Of a stretch of DNA of 64,000 bases, positions 35,001 to 41,029 are shown piece after piece. Made by a program: the position numbers and the translations under genes. The stretch is taken from positions 3,065,647 through 3,129,646 of the forward strand of contig CM037470.1 in NCBI GenBank assembly GCA_021014325.1. The letters are read 5' to 3'. The notes under the pieces are model-generated. The model did not search any database, had not been told where the DNA came from, and saw only the letters and a program-made list of their open reading frames with translations. This stretch comes from Plazaster borealis (Eukaryota > Echinodermata > Asteroidea > Forcipulatida > Labidiasteridae). Position 1 is the stretch's first letter, and every line of letters starts with the position of its first letter.

Positions 35001-35963
35001 CTACAGTTTTATCACAATACAAATTTGTTAACAAATTAATGTATTATAAACGCTGTGAAAGTTTACTTTTTAGGAAACCAAACTGTGTAGAAGACGACAC
35101 TTTGACTTGTCTCATTGTGGAAACACTGTGAACAACATACACTGTGACTTATGGCCCACACTGTGGGCACACTGTGGAAGAAGAAAACGCTGTGACTTTA
35201 GTGGGCCAAGTCATGTTGGTGGTAACCTAACCACGACTTCCAATTTTTTTGTGATTTTGTACACTGTTTGTGAGTGAATTTTGTTTTTAACTTTTCCGTG
35301 CTAGGTTTGGTGGCTGGAGGTGGGTTTGAGTTACTGGGTGTTCAAGCTTTAGCCTGCGTAGCCATCATCGCGTGGAGTGCAGCTACCTCATTCCTGGTCC
35401 TCTTTGTGCTTAATGTGACTGTCGGCTTACGTGTGCCGCTACACGAAGAGTTGTTGGGTGCGGACATTGTGGAGCACTCCCTCAACGGCTCATACGATAA
35501 GACAACTGGTAAATGGTGTGATCACCATGGCAACCTGCTAACAATCATTAAGGAGGGTCTGAGTGTGGAGGAGTACATGCAGACCATACGTGAGGTACAT
35601 GAGGGCCTGCGGAGAAGCGACGACTCGACCGCAACCCCCGGTAAAAGATCCGCCTTCGGGTTCAGGAGGAGCGACGTCAGTGAGACCGATGTGAGGTCCA
35701 TACAGAGGACCAAGAACGCACCCCTGGGGAACACTTCAATGGGTGGGATTGACGAGTCCGCTTCCGTTGTCCATGTAAACAGGGACAGACCGAAGCTGAA
35801 ATGTCGAAGGGTAGCTTCGAACGGCAACAGAGGGCGCAGGGACAGGAGCTGGACCGAGAAAGAGCCGGGCACCAATGAGGACAGCGACGCATGGGGGACG
35901 GACAAGCATGCAGCTGGGTTGGAAAGAATATCGTCACGGGCTCACACAATGGGGCACATTTGA
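7857..35963 (+). CDS. amt: Amt-type ammonium transporter, seven coding exons
   Basis: Multi-pass plasma-membrane channel/transporter for ammonium. The coding exons are 7857-8063, 19261-19781, 28768-28839, 28963-29022, 31975-32051, 33771-33983 and 35305-35963. Every intron has GT/AG ends and the phases fit, giving 1809 nt and 602 residues. Diagnostic Amt features: SVSQKNEVNIMVKNAIDVLF across the exon 1/2 join, the VDIAGAGSVH block with Asp191 and His199, and VPVHGLSAIWG with His356. The two His correspond to the twin-His conduction pair of AmtB. FNCGSTYG spans exon 3. About eleven membrane segments are expected. The LGADIVEH motif opens a cytosolic tail of about 150 residues, longer than in bacterial AmtB and rich in Arg and Ser. 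The family is Amt/Mep rather than Rh, judged from these motifs, and is absent from vertebrates. Intron 1 contains a nested antisense gene and a large transposon. Exon joins are inferred without transcript data. Confidence 0.93.
8064..11740. other. amt intron 1, first part
   Basis: Besides the MULE-like MITE at 9945 there is a direct repeat of about 140 bp: 10525-10670 and 11030-11180 share ACAGCTGA, TTCTCACACAAGT and ATGAGGATAGAC. 8064-9930 has no other element I can define. Confidence 0.6.
9945..10215. mobile_element. MULE-like MITE, copy 1
   Basis: Inverted ends CAACCTCGTCCCCATGG and a matching GGGGACGAGGTTG. Perfect 9-bp duplication AGACTGGCA at 9936-9944 and 10216-10224. A 9-10 bp duplication fits Mutator-like elements. 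Confidence 0.82.
11741..13027 (-). CDS. STELLO (DUF288) glycosyltransferase-like protein, intronless, nested in amt intron 1
   Basis: An uninterrupted 428-residue ORF. It has one membrane anchor near the N-terminus (residues about 11-29, VHVCAAVSFAVIFYF) and a lumenal-type domain from residue 87. The blocks WIVVTTIFEPT, GWCMVVVADKKGP, PWNHFSRKNIGY (150-161) and VIYDTDDDNG (171-180) are those of the STELLO/DUF288 family. The family is named for plant Golgi proteins that control cellulose synthase complexes and are thought to be glycosyltransferases. The DTDDD run would be the metal/nucleotide-sugar DXD site. A type II Golgi protein is inferred; the substrate is unknown. The length is well below the plant proteins (about 770 residues). 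The gene has no intron and lies antisense within an intron of amt. AATAAA overlaps the stop codon (minus strand of 11744-11749); a second AATAAA lies at 11448-11453. Confidence 0.85.
   Translation of the reverse strand: MAPSPFSCNRVHVCAAVSFAVIFYFSVRGLLNDLKVKLPVNAEVQKRGNGLTGKLPVLEKIRTFHGKRSVEPAGSYTPSWSQNRKCDRWIVVTTIFEPTVIMETLGATSGWCMVVVADKKGPVLMNIPNIVYLKVVEQEHCGYRICQLIPWNHFSRKNIGYMYAIEHGAKVIYDTDDDNGLLADILPDFEVAFAQHIKTESYVWNPYPAFGPSTRIWPRGFPLNRIKDDTTKSLTVLGTAKGEDIGVVQYLAQHDPDVDAIYRLTYDLPYEFNVDAKRLVLPPRVLSPYNAQTTHHSRDAFWGMLLPITVHSRVSDIWRSYFTQRLLWDIGKMLSFHSPAVVQKRNAHNYLADFDSEMDLYYKADNLAKFLLGWTPSLPSTSLEQRLYELQINLYEYGFIEADDVALTEAWIQDLQSLGYVFPKVQNK
13905..14190. mobile_element. degenerate foldback element
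   Basis: GGCCAAAACAG, then ACATGTTTAGCGTC on the left, pair with GACGCTAAACATGT and TTTTTGGCC on the right. Confidence 0.55.
14465..15469. repeat. 672-bp tandem segmental duplication, copy 1 and left half of copy 2
   Basis: Sequence from 14465 repeats from 15137 onward at about 672 bp. Copy 1 is intact (14465-15136). Copy 2 is cut by the CACTA element, its right half resuming at 18463. The left half carries a minus-strand frame ending CAATPRKFDTCNGW with a hydrophobic stretch. In copy 1 that frame is shifted by one extra A in an A-run near 14743-14749, while copy 2 is open over about 89 codons but lacks an upstream ATG. I do not recognise it. Confidence 0.8.
15790..17136 (+). pseudogene. CIDE-N-like gene fragment inside the CACTA element, frameshifted
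   Basis: Three phase-compatible exons at 15790-15877, 16422-16570 and 16991-17136, with donors gtaagt, gtgagt and gtgact and acceptors tttccacag and aattttcag. Exon 1 begins MPIARLSDAQRTIRKLV, then DHDEFADL. Exon 2 gives VKTKFQIDKDQDVIL. After a one-base loss near 16460-16467 it continues in another frame as IDADVINDVLQSDQRITMMV, then LKGGEEW. The order (Arg-rich start, acidic DD before ID, closing MVL..GxxW) resembles the CIDE-N fold of DFF/CIDE apoptosis proteins. Exon 3 is Ser-rich. The break suggests decay unless it is a sequencing error. The domain call is by eye and tentative. Confidence 0.4.
17985..18440. repeat. subterminal tandem repeats of the CACTA element, 75-bp unit
   Basis: The phrase CACCAGCATTCTTGCCCAA recurs at 18102, 18177 and 18252 (75-bp steps), with diverged copies at 17995 and 18373. 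Each unit carries paired GGTGTTA and TAACACC motifs that can form hairpins. Such arrays are transposase-binding regions in CACTA elements. Confidence 0.75.
18463..18735. repeat. right half of duplication copy 2
   Basis: It resumes exactly where 15469 stopped (tacataccact). It matches 14797-15115 with two deletions, one removing the GGCGTAGCC plus poly-G part of copy 1. It ends in GGGGGGCGAATAT like copy 1. Confidence 0.8.
18736..19109. other. amt intron 1, last part
   Basis: G- and T-rich low-complexity sequence with long C runs near 18998 and 19066. No gene. Confidence 0.6.
19110..19228. repeat. family F interspersed repeat abutting amt exon 2
   Basis: CTCAGCCAATGATATGTCTT and GTGAGGGCGCTGTTCGAGCT recur, diverged, at 29465-29520, 30118-30242, 32088-32205, 47868-47962 and 50640-50762. 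It ends about 32 bp before the exon 2 acceptor and creates a false open extension of that exon. Confidence 0.7.
19261..19781 (+). CDS. amt: amt exon 2
   Basis: The largest transporter-core exon. The acceptor is cccaaaacag|GTT and the donor is TG|gtaagt at 19782, phase 2. It encodes residues 70-243, including FHASFATTATTIVSGAMAER and the first conserved pore histidine (His199). A 51-codon open extension upstream of 19261 starting MET is intron and repeat sequence, not protein. Confidence 0.93.
21595..22335. repeat. 130-bp tandem array, three units, first one interrupted
   Basis: CCATAAACACAATG.ATTTGTA begins units at 21613, 22081 and 22216 (135 bp apart for the last two; 129 bp for the first two after removing the MITE). 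Each unit ends in a GAGTTATTTAA-like phrase. Confidence 0.85.
21695..22037. mobile_element. TTAA-flanked MITE inserted in a tandem repeat
   Basis: TTAA at 21695-21698 and 22034-22037, ends AAGGCCCTGTACA and TGTACAATACCTT. It splits the first unit of a 130-bp tandem array; the other two units show the unfilled TTAA site. Confidence 0.85.
22664..22832. repeat. CT-rich low-complexity tract
   Basis: Almost pure pyrimidine on the + strand (CCTCCTTCTTCCCAACCTGC and onward). The frame through it is compositional. Confidence 0.85.
22886..23079. mobile_element. family D MITE
   Basis: Ends GGGCCCAATTTCATAGAGCT and AGCTGCTCTTTGAAATTTGG, nearly complementary. Inside are CCAGCCAAACTAC and CTGGTATCCTGCTCATTTCT. 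Other copies are listed separately. Confidence 0.75.
24133..24488. mobile_element. TTAA-flanked MITE family B
   Basis: TTAA at 24133-24136 and 24485-24488. Reverse orientation to the 5342 copy; inside amt intron 2. Confidence 0.78.
25060..25235. mobile_element. foldback MITE in amt intron 2
   Basis: CATTTTCCAAACCTCGGCTC on the left pairs with AAGCCGAGGTTTCGAAAATG on the right. Confidence 0.6.
25328..25456. mobile_element. short hAT-type MITE, 129 bp
   Basis: Ends CAGTGGCTTTACC and ATCACGCCACTG, related to the 3102 element. The 8-bp duplication GAAAGGAG lies at 25320-25327 and 25457-25464. Confidence 0.82.
26084..26135 (-). mobile_element. SINE body fragment
   Basis: TTAGATGTGGGAGGAAAACC matches the body of the 51018-51290 SINE; the promoter part is missing. 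Confidence 0.5.
26216..26571. mobile_element. family C MITE, reverse orientation
   Basis: The right edge ACCAAACGTATACAGACCCT is followed by TTAA. The left edge is blurred. It lies in amt intron 2. Confidence 0.7.
28295..28639. mobile_element. TTAA-flanked MITE family B
   Basis: TTAA at 28295-28298 and 28636-28639, 129 bp before amt exon 3. Close sequence match to the 24133 copy, including AACAAGGGTGTTTTTTCTTT. Confidence 0.78.
28768..28839 (+). CDS. amt: amt exon 3
   Basis: A 72-nt exon between tatatag and gtgagt, too short for ORF calling. The first G completes the split Trp codon from exon 2. It then reads WGWLGFNCGSTYGITNFKW ILATR, a standard Amt block following the FMLW motif. Confidence 0.93.
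28963..29022 (+). CDS. amt: amt exon 4
   Basis: A 60-nt exon between tttatttcag and gtgagt. It completes the Arg codon (AG|A) and encodes SAVATITASMGGGIAAIFL, a membrane helix of the Amt fold. Confidence 0.92.
29050..29252. mobile_element. family D MITE just after amt exon 4
   Basis: Begins 28 bp after the exon 4 boundary. Ends GGGCCCAATTTCATAGAGCT and AGCTCTATGAAATTGGGCCC are perfectly complementary. Confidence 0.8.
29280..29520. repeat. family F repeats as an inverted pair
   Basis: A reversed copy (AGCGCCCTCACTGAGGTAAA, about 29300-29385) faces a forward one (CTCAGTGAGGGCGCTGTTTG, about 29464-29520). Confidence 0.65.
30118..30242. repeat. family F repeat
   Basis: CTCAGCCAATGACAGGTCTT, then GGCGCTGTTTGGGCTTGTGA, ending AAGGGGTCTATAA. 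Confidence 0.65.
30484..30980. mobile_element. two neighbouring family D MITEs
   Basis: One copy at about 30484-30675 reads inverted (TTGAGCTGCTTAAATA to CAGCTCTATGAAATTGAGCC). A more decayed copy follows at about 30785-30978. Confidence 0.65.
31572..31815. mobile_element. truncated MITE family B
   Basis: The left end AAGGCACTGTACACGTTTGG is present. The right half is lost and the sequence passes into a foldback-arm fragment (31822-31936) related to 5860-6036. Confidence 0.65.
31975..32051 (+). CDS. amt: amt exon 5
   Basis: A 77-nt exon after gtttcag and before gtgcgt. It encodes YMTKRKKFEVNYIINGVLGA followed by LVAIS, with a short basic loop then a helix. Phase agrees on both sides. Confidence 0.92.
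32088..32205. repeat. family F repeat in amt intron 5
   Basis: CATCCAATGATTGGTCTTCC and GGCGCTGTTTGGGCTTGTGA; starts about 40 bp after the exon 5 donor. Confidence 0.62.
32216..32376. mobile_element. palindromic MITE, about 160 bp
   Basis: The arms CAAGTTCGTTTGGCTGACTA and TAGTCAGCCAACCGAACTTG are complementary and continue through GAGTCGACTA. TA at both borders suggests a Tc1/mariner-type target, but this is not certain. Confidence 0.7.
32440..32960. mobile_element. large foldback element in amt intron 5
   Basis: The left arm (to about 32642) holds GGCGTTTATGTCCGTTTGAG and CATCTAAACAACCCAACCTT. The right arm (from about 32772) holds their complements AAGGTTGGTTGTTTAGATG and CTCAAACGGATATAAACGCC. 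The loop is about 130 bp. Confidence 0.72.
33012..33090 (-). mobile_element. tRNA-derived SINE head
   Basis: The minus strand reads TGGTCAAGTGATTAGAC (A box, 33064-33080) and GGGTTCGAATCC (B box, 33022-33033). The flanks cannot pair as an acceptor stem, so a SINE relic is more likely than a tRNA gene. Confidence 0.6.
33091..33770. other. amt intron 5, last part
   Basis: No element or gene recognised. Confidence 0.5.
33771..33983 (+). CDS. amt: amt exon 6
   Basis: A 213-nt exon after tccctcccag and before gtaact. It encodes ALCALAKPWQGLVIGMLG, then the second conserved pore histidine (His356 in VPVHGLSAIWG), ending with an acidic loop (AEEDTLDELNKNK). Phase 1 exit. Confidence 0.93.
34447..34646. 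mobile_element. hAT-type MITE, tandem copy 1
   Basis: Same family as the 521-727 copy, in amt intron 6. It is flanked by CACCACAC at 34439-34446 and 34647-34654. Confidence 0.88.
34655..34855. mobile_element. hAT-type MITE, tandem copy 2
   Basis: It abuts copy 1 with a single shared CACCACAC between them, followed by CACCAAAC at 34856-34863 (7 of 8). A short remnant of the right end (AGCTCTGCACCACA) follows. Confidence 0.88.
35305..35963 (+). CDS. amt: amt terminal exon and cytosolic tail
   Basis: The acceptor is cgtgctag|GTTTGG. The exon encodes the last membrane helix (VAIIAWSAATSFLVLFVLNV), the conserved LGADIVEH motif and a hydrophilic Arg/Ser-rich tail to the TGA at 35961-35963. The tail (RRSDDSTATPGKRSAFGFRR and beyond) has no fold I recognise and is a plausible site of phosphorylation or partner binding. 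No AATAAA occurs before the MITE that begins at 36130. Confidence 0.93.
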
Positions 35964-36129
35964 TGTAGAAGTACTTTGATTTTTAGGAATAATAATGGGT
36001 AACGATGGATATTGGTCGAGCAGGTTTTCGTTCAATACTGATGTTTACTTTTACAGCAATGTGTGCATTGTCAACCGTACGACACTTCTAAACCGCATTC
36101 ATGTGTACACATAGTACTTCAAGGCACAG

Positions 36130-36488
36130 TTAAAGGCAAAGTATACCTTTGGGTTTTTGAACCGTTCGAAGGTTTTAATCCTACATACATGTAGATCAAT
36201 AAAGACTAACCTGTGGAAATGTTTATTTTCAAAAGGTGGTAGCATTTTTGAGATATTGCCGAAAATCTGGAGCGGTTGTGTCCAAGCAGAAAGAATAATC
36301 CGAATTTGAATACACAATCTGAGAAACGTTTTTATGCATGAAAGGTTTCTCAGATTAAAATTTTTGGGAATTATTTTCTCTAAAACCATATTCCTTAGAA
36401 GGGAATCGTTTCTCAAAATGTTATACATTATCAACAGCTGCAGTTGGGGTAATTACGAAAGGTATAGGGGCCTATATCCTTCCTTTAA
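36130..36488. mobile_element. family C MITE downstream of amt
   Basis: TTAA at 36130-36133 and 36485-36488, internal CTGGAGCGGTTGTGTCCA. It supplies the first AATAAA after the amt stop. AAGGCACAG flanks it on the left and GGCACAG on the right. Confidence 0.72.
36198..36203 (+). terminator. first AATAAA after the amt stop codon
   Basis: GATCAATAAAG is the first canonical poly(A) hexamer downstream of amt. It lies inside the MITE copy 36130-36488, not in unique sequence. Confidence 0.3.
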
Positions 36489-36527
36489 GGCACAGTTAAA
36501 AAACGGATGTAGCAGAGTCAACAGCTA

Positions 36528-36735
36528 TGGGCCAAAATTTCATAAAATGCTGCTAAGCACAGAAAAAAATTGCCTAGCAAAGAAAATCTTGCTGCACAGG
36601 AGTAGGTCACCAGCCAAAATACCTTGTACGTAATGTATTTAAGTTTGCGGCTGGTTCCCTGCACATTTTTGCTTTGCAGAAAAATTGGCTAAGCATTATT
36701 TTTTTCTGCTTAGCAGCTTTATGAAATTTGACTAT
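36528..36735. mobile_element. family D MITE, diverged
   Basis: Starts GGGCCAAAATTTCATAAAAT and ends CAGCTTTATGAAATTTGACT, with the central CCAGCCAAAATACC. Confidence 0.65.
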
Positions 36736-36911
36736 GAGGATAGCCCTATTAAAGTCAGTAATACGCTAATTGATTTGTAATCATAGGGGGGGGGGTAATG
36801 ATTCATATGGTGCTCGTGTGGCTTGGTGTAGCCTACCCCCCCCCCTATTGTGTGTTCACTGTGTTCTGGGAATCTCAGAAATTCTTTAGAGGATTTTAGA
36901 GGGATGCTTCT

Positions 36912-37189
36912 CAACCTCGTCCCCATGGTGTGTCGAGCAGTACGAGGTTGACCGCTCTCTCACCCTGGTATTGGATCATTTGCATATCCAAAAATGTTGG
37001 ATACGTATGCAAATTAGAATAGTCTGGCTATGAACATGGTGAATACTGAAAGAGTACAACTTAACATGTTTACGTTAGACTTTTGTACACCAGTCGTTGT
37101 CCAATCAGGGTCCAAGTAAGGAGTTTCCCTCCCAGGGTTTACTAGTGTAAACATGGTTGGAAATAAAGTAAACCATGGGGACGAGGTTG
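36912..37189. mobile_element. MULE-like MITE, copy 2, inverted relative to copy 1
   Basis: Same family as 9945-10215 read from the other strand. Duplication GGATGCTTCT at 36902-36911 and 37190-37199. Confidence 0.82.
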
Positions 37190-37539
37190 GGATGCTTCTG
37201 TACAAGAGGAAAAGAGTGCATGTGTGAAAGTATGGGAACATTACGGGGGGACGCCCTCTGCTATACATATCGGGTATGGTGTACAGTATTTAGATCCAAT
37301 CTAAAAGCTCACTGATTATAAAGTTCAAACCGGTACAAATCCTACAGAGAAATAATATCTCCATTTTGATTACTGTCGTGTAGACGAAAAAGCACACAAT
37401 TATTTGAATTGGAATGATGGATCCCAAACTAAGGGATTGGAACAAACATTGGCCTCCCGTCCGCAAAACAAAAGATGTACCATCCCTTTATGTAAATGAA
37501 CAAGGAACCTAGTGACTGGTCACCAGCCTGTCTTTATCC

Positions 37540-38792
37540 TTAAAGGGACATACCATCCTCAAATTTTACAAAATTACTTAGTTCACGACTTCAAAGGTAT
37601 AAAAGTACACCTTTGTGAACATTTTCGCAAAAAACCCGAAACTCACAAGTCCTGTAATTAACTAGAAATCATCGAAATAAACAAAAGAGGTCAAAGGTCA
37701 CCGTATACGCATATCCAGCCGTTTTCCATCTCTCCAGGTTTCCATCACCAACGACTTTTACCAAGCGTTCTTCCTCAGCTCGCCTACGACGTATGGCTCG
37801 TTGCTGGTCCAGTCTCTCTGCCAACTTTCGCCGTTTCTCTGCTGAAGATTTCAGCGGACGGCCCCAAATAGTGGGAGGTTCTGACATGGTTTGCACTGCC
37901 TGACCGCTGACATAAAATTGGGAGATCTGTTTGTTTGTATCACGACGACGAGAGGTCACGAAGAAACAAGTGATCACTGACTCTGAACTATGCGAACGAT
38001 GTCATCACGGATGGTTGTTGACATTGGCGGCGTATCCCGCTGTTTTATGGGCCGGGTATGTGGCTCAATCGCGATCGGCTGCAGGCAGGCCATTCCATCG
38101 TTCTTTCGTGAAAGACCAAACGCCCGTTACACCATGGAGGAAGGAAGGATCCATGTTTTTTACACCAATACATCATGTCCGGCTTTCATGTTGTGCAATG
38201 AAAATTTCAATTCCCAGATTCCAATAAAAAAAAATAACATTAAGTGTAATATTAGTGATCTAGCTGCTCAAGTTCCGGATCATATCACTTGATGAGTTGT
38301 TTGTTAAAACACACTGAGATTATGGATGTCGTAATGGGCTGTTGAGCCCCGGGCCGGCCACGGCCGGATACATGAGTCACGAGCCGGCCACGGTCCCTTT
38401 CCCGGACTCTCGTAAAATCAGTTTTGAAATGCAATTCCTATCATTATTAATAAGTTTGATCCACAATTTCAATATATATGTATACTTTTGTTGTTTATTC
38501 ACAGACAATTGCCAAGAATCAGAATGTAATTTGGTTCAGTAATAACAAAATTATACGGATGGAAATAAAACTAGCTGAATGGTCACGTGACTTTTCGGTT
38601 TCAATTTTTTGAAGCAGAAAAGTCATGTGACCTACGTTTTCCTTGAAATAACTCAAAAATCGGCCAAATTTATGGGTTCATGTTGTGGAGGTTTATATTC
38701 TACTTTTGGAAGACCTTTCTTGTCATGCCTTTGTCTATGTTACCGTCCAAAATCGCCCAAAATCGCCCAACGAGGATGGTATGTCCCTTTAA
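37540..38792. mobile_element. 1.25-kb TTAA element carrying an ORF
   Basis: TTAA at 37540-37543 and 38789-38792 with inverted ends AAGGGACATACCATCCTC and GGATGGTATGTCCCTT. The right arm resembles the 5.3-6.0 kb foldback. The interior carries a minus-strand ORF (37669-37889) and no transposase. Confidence 0.72.
37669..37889 (-). CDS. small basic coiled-coil ORF inside the TTAA element
   Basis: A 73-codon frame from MSEPPTIWGRPLKSSAEKRR through the highly charged LAERLDQQRAIRRRRAEEER to TVTFDLFCLFR. The Arg/Lys/Glu run would form a charged helix. The shared phrase TCAAAGGTCANCGTATACGC links its 3' part to the repeat at 14505 and 15174. I do not recognise a family; it could be a captured exon or a transposon-encoded accessory frame. 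Low confidence that it is expressed. Confidence 0.3.
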
Positions 38793-39329
38793 AGGTAGGG
38801 TCATAGATTGTTTTTTTGTCAACGTAATGCTGATTTATAGGCAAAATTATAAAGAAAGATACAATAAAAGTCGCATGTGAAAGTTTTAGCTGAATGTAAA
38901 CGGGTTGAGATAAACAGCAAAACACTCTTTTTGGGAAAGTGTTGGTTCAACACGTCTCCAAAAAACGTGTTAACATGGTTGTACCTGCAAGGTCACTAGC
39001 ATAATAGTTTTTCGTAGCCTATGATCCACACCATGCAAAGCTCCGAACATCACTTCAAAAATACTGACTGATTTACTACCCCTTTATGACATTACACTGT
39101 CAAGCTAATGAATGTGCTCTCAAACAAACTAGTGTAATCACTCCTTTGTGATAAATATTGTGTGCAAACATAATAGAGGATTGGAAAAGAATGTATCAAT
39201 GCTGTATCAATCCTAAAGATGTGTTTCTTAAAAACTGAAGAATATGAGTCTAAATTGATAATGTTTCTTGAAGACTTGGAGGATCGGAGTGCGTTTATAA
39301 AAAAAAATTATTACGTACCACTCTCTTTG

Positions 39330-39709
39330 TTAAAGGCACTGAACACGTTTGGCAATTGTCAAAGACCAGTGTTCTCACTTGGTGTATCCCAAGATATGCA
39401 TAAAATAACAAGCCTGTGAAAACTTGGGCTAAATTGGTCATCGAAGTTGCAAGAAAATGATGAAAGAAAAAACACCCTTGTTGTACAAATTTGTGTGCTT
39501 TCAGATAGGAATAAAAGGCTTCTTGCAAGAAGTCTTTTAATATTTTAGTGAGAAATTACCTCTTTCTCAAAAACTACGTTACTTCAGAGGGAGTCGTTTC
39601 TCACAATGTTTTATACTATCAACAGCTCTCTGTTGCTCGTTACAGAAGTCAGTATTTATGCTAATAATATATATATTGAGTAATTTTCAAACGTGTTCAG
39701 TGCCTTTAA
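39330..39709. mobile_element. TTAA-flanked MITE family B
   Basis: TTAA at 39330-39333 and 39706-39709. It carries the internal palindrome CTTCTTGCAAGAAG typical of the family. Confidence 0.8.
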
Positions 39710-40719
39710 GGTACCGGTACCAACTAGATGCTCAATATCGGTAGTGGGCGTTGTTATTGTTAAATAAACAATTTCAAGAATAGTAAAGCAAAAGAAACGG
39801 CAGCAATTTTTCTTTGTGCGTCCTATATAGTTTACTGGATTATTTACCCAACCACTGTTGTGTTTTCGACGGTATTTCTCACCGCGGGATTCCCCGTCCG
39901 TTCGTCTGGTGAGAAATCTCCAAAACTCAATAGTGCGGTGCGGGACTGGTCTATGATCGAAGCCTTTTATGAGGTATACTGGCATGATCAACGAAATGTT
40001 ATTCACAAAGTCAGCCCACATTTTGTGTGGTAGTTTCAAAGATATGGTTTCTCATCCCCCATGTTCTTGTTTTGGTTGTCGTTGCTTACTTGAATTGTTA
40101 ACTCTTATCTGTTTACCTTTTTACAATGTTTTACTTTTTACTGGAACTGTTTTTAAAAGGGCTCATGTGTACTGAGATAGTTGTGTGTGGTGTATTTAAA
40201 ACAATAAAATGGTTATATTAGATTAGATCCCCCCGAAGAAGGCAAAAATCACATGTAGGCCTATTTTGTTTACCCGCAAATAAAAAGAACATAGTTTTGT
40301 CACAATAAAATACTCAAAAGTGGGTTTCAACAAGTTCAACGTTTACTGATAAAACTCGTCCGAAAACTGACAACCTTTTGTTTCTGAGTGTTATTTCGTT
40401 GTTGTTTGTTTGGGGTGTTTGTTGTTTGTTTGCTTTTTTGTTTGTTCGAATGTTCGAATGTTGGTGGGGGGTTTTTAGCTTTCCACAAGCAGGCGCAAAC
40501 AAATGTTTACGAGAATAACAGGTTACCATCTAAAATTCAATGTCATTTCCACTATTCAGACTGAATCCACACCTACCGGAAATTTTGTTTTTACAAATAT
40601 TTGATTTGACATTAAGGCTTGCATTTACACAGAAAAAAAATATATATAAAAGAAGGACGCTAAAAAGAAATTAAAAAAACGGACGCGAGTTCAACAAGGT
40701 TCAAATGTCTTGCGCACCA

Positions 40720-40885
40720 GGGCCCAACTTCATTGATAAGCTAAGCAGAAACACCATGCTAAGAAAAAATCAGCCGGGCACCAGTTACAGTAAAGTTAAT
40801 AAATACATGGTATTTTGGCTGGTTTCTGCCTTCTACTGTGAAATATGTGCTCAGTAATTTGGACGTGCTTACTAGCTTTTGGTGA
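40720..40885. mobile_element. family D MITE fragment just upstream of the Ly6 promoter
   Basis: GGGCCCAACTTCATTGATAA at the left; the right end is lost. It stops about 12 bp before the TATA box at 40897. Confidence 0.5.
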
Positions 40886-40896
40886 CTTGCTGAGGG

Positions 40897-40904
40897 TATA
40901 AAAA
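40897..40904 (+). promoter_or_regulatory. TATA box of the Ly6-type gene
   Basis: GGGTATAAAAACC is a strong TATA box. About 125 bases downstream, AAG|gtaaga gives a donor at 41030. The next usable acceptor is the one opening the signal-peptide exon at 43731. This fits a core promoter with start near 40927, but no start site is proven. Confidence 0.5.
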
Positions 40905-40926
40905 CCGAGCTGTGTGCCATTTTCGC

Positions 40927-41029
40927 GCCACTCCCTAAAGACCACACTCTGGAAGCCAATCTGGAATCGGGACAGTGACTGAAACTAATTTTACTCGAAC
41001 TTGTCTTGTTTCTCAGAAAACTTCAGAAG
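40927..41029 (+). other. predicted 5' non-coding first exon of the Ly6-type gene
   Basis: The interval between the TATA box and the donor CTTCAGAAG|gtaaga. It contains no ATG leading a long frame. The start is approximate, set about 30 bases after the TATA box. It is joined by inference to the acceptor catctacag at 43730, which leaves only two untranslated bases before the ATG. Confidence 0.4.

Noticed and set aside
35522..35905. 127-codon antisense ORF in the last amt exon
   Set aside because: A shadow of the conserved coding strand with no recognisable domain.
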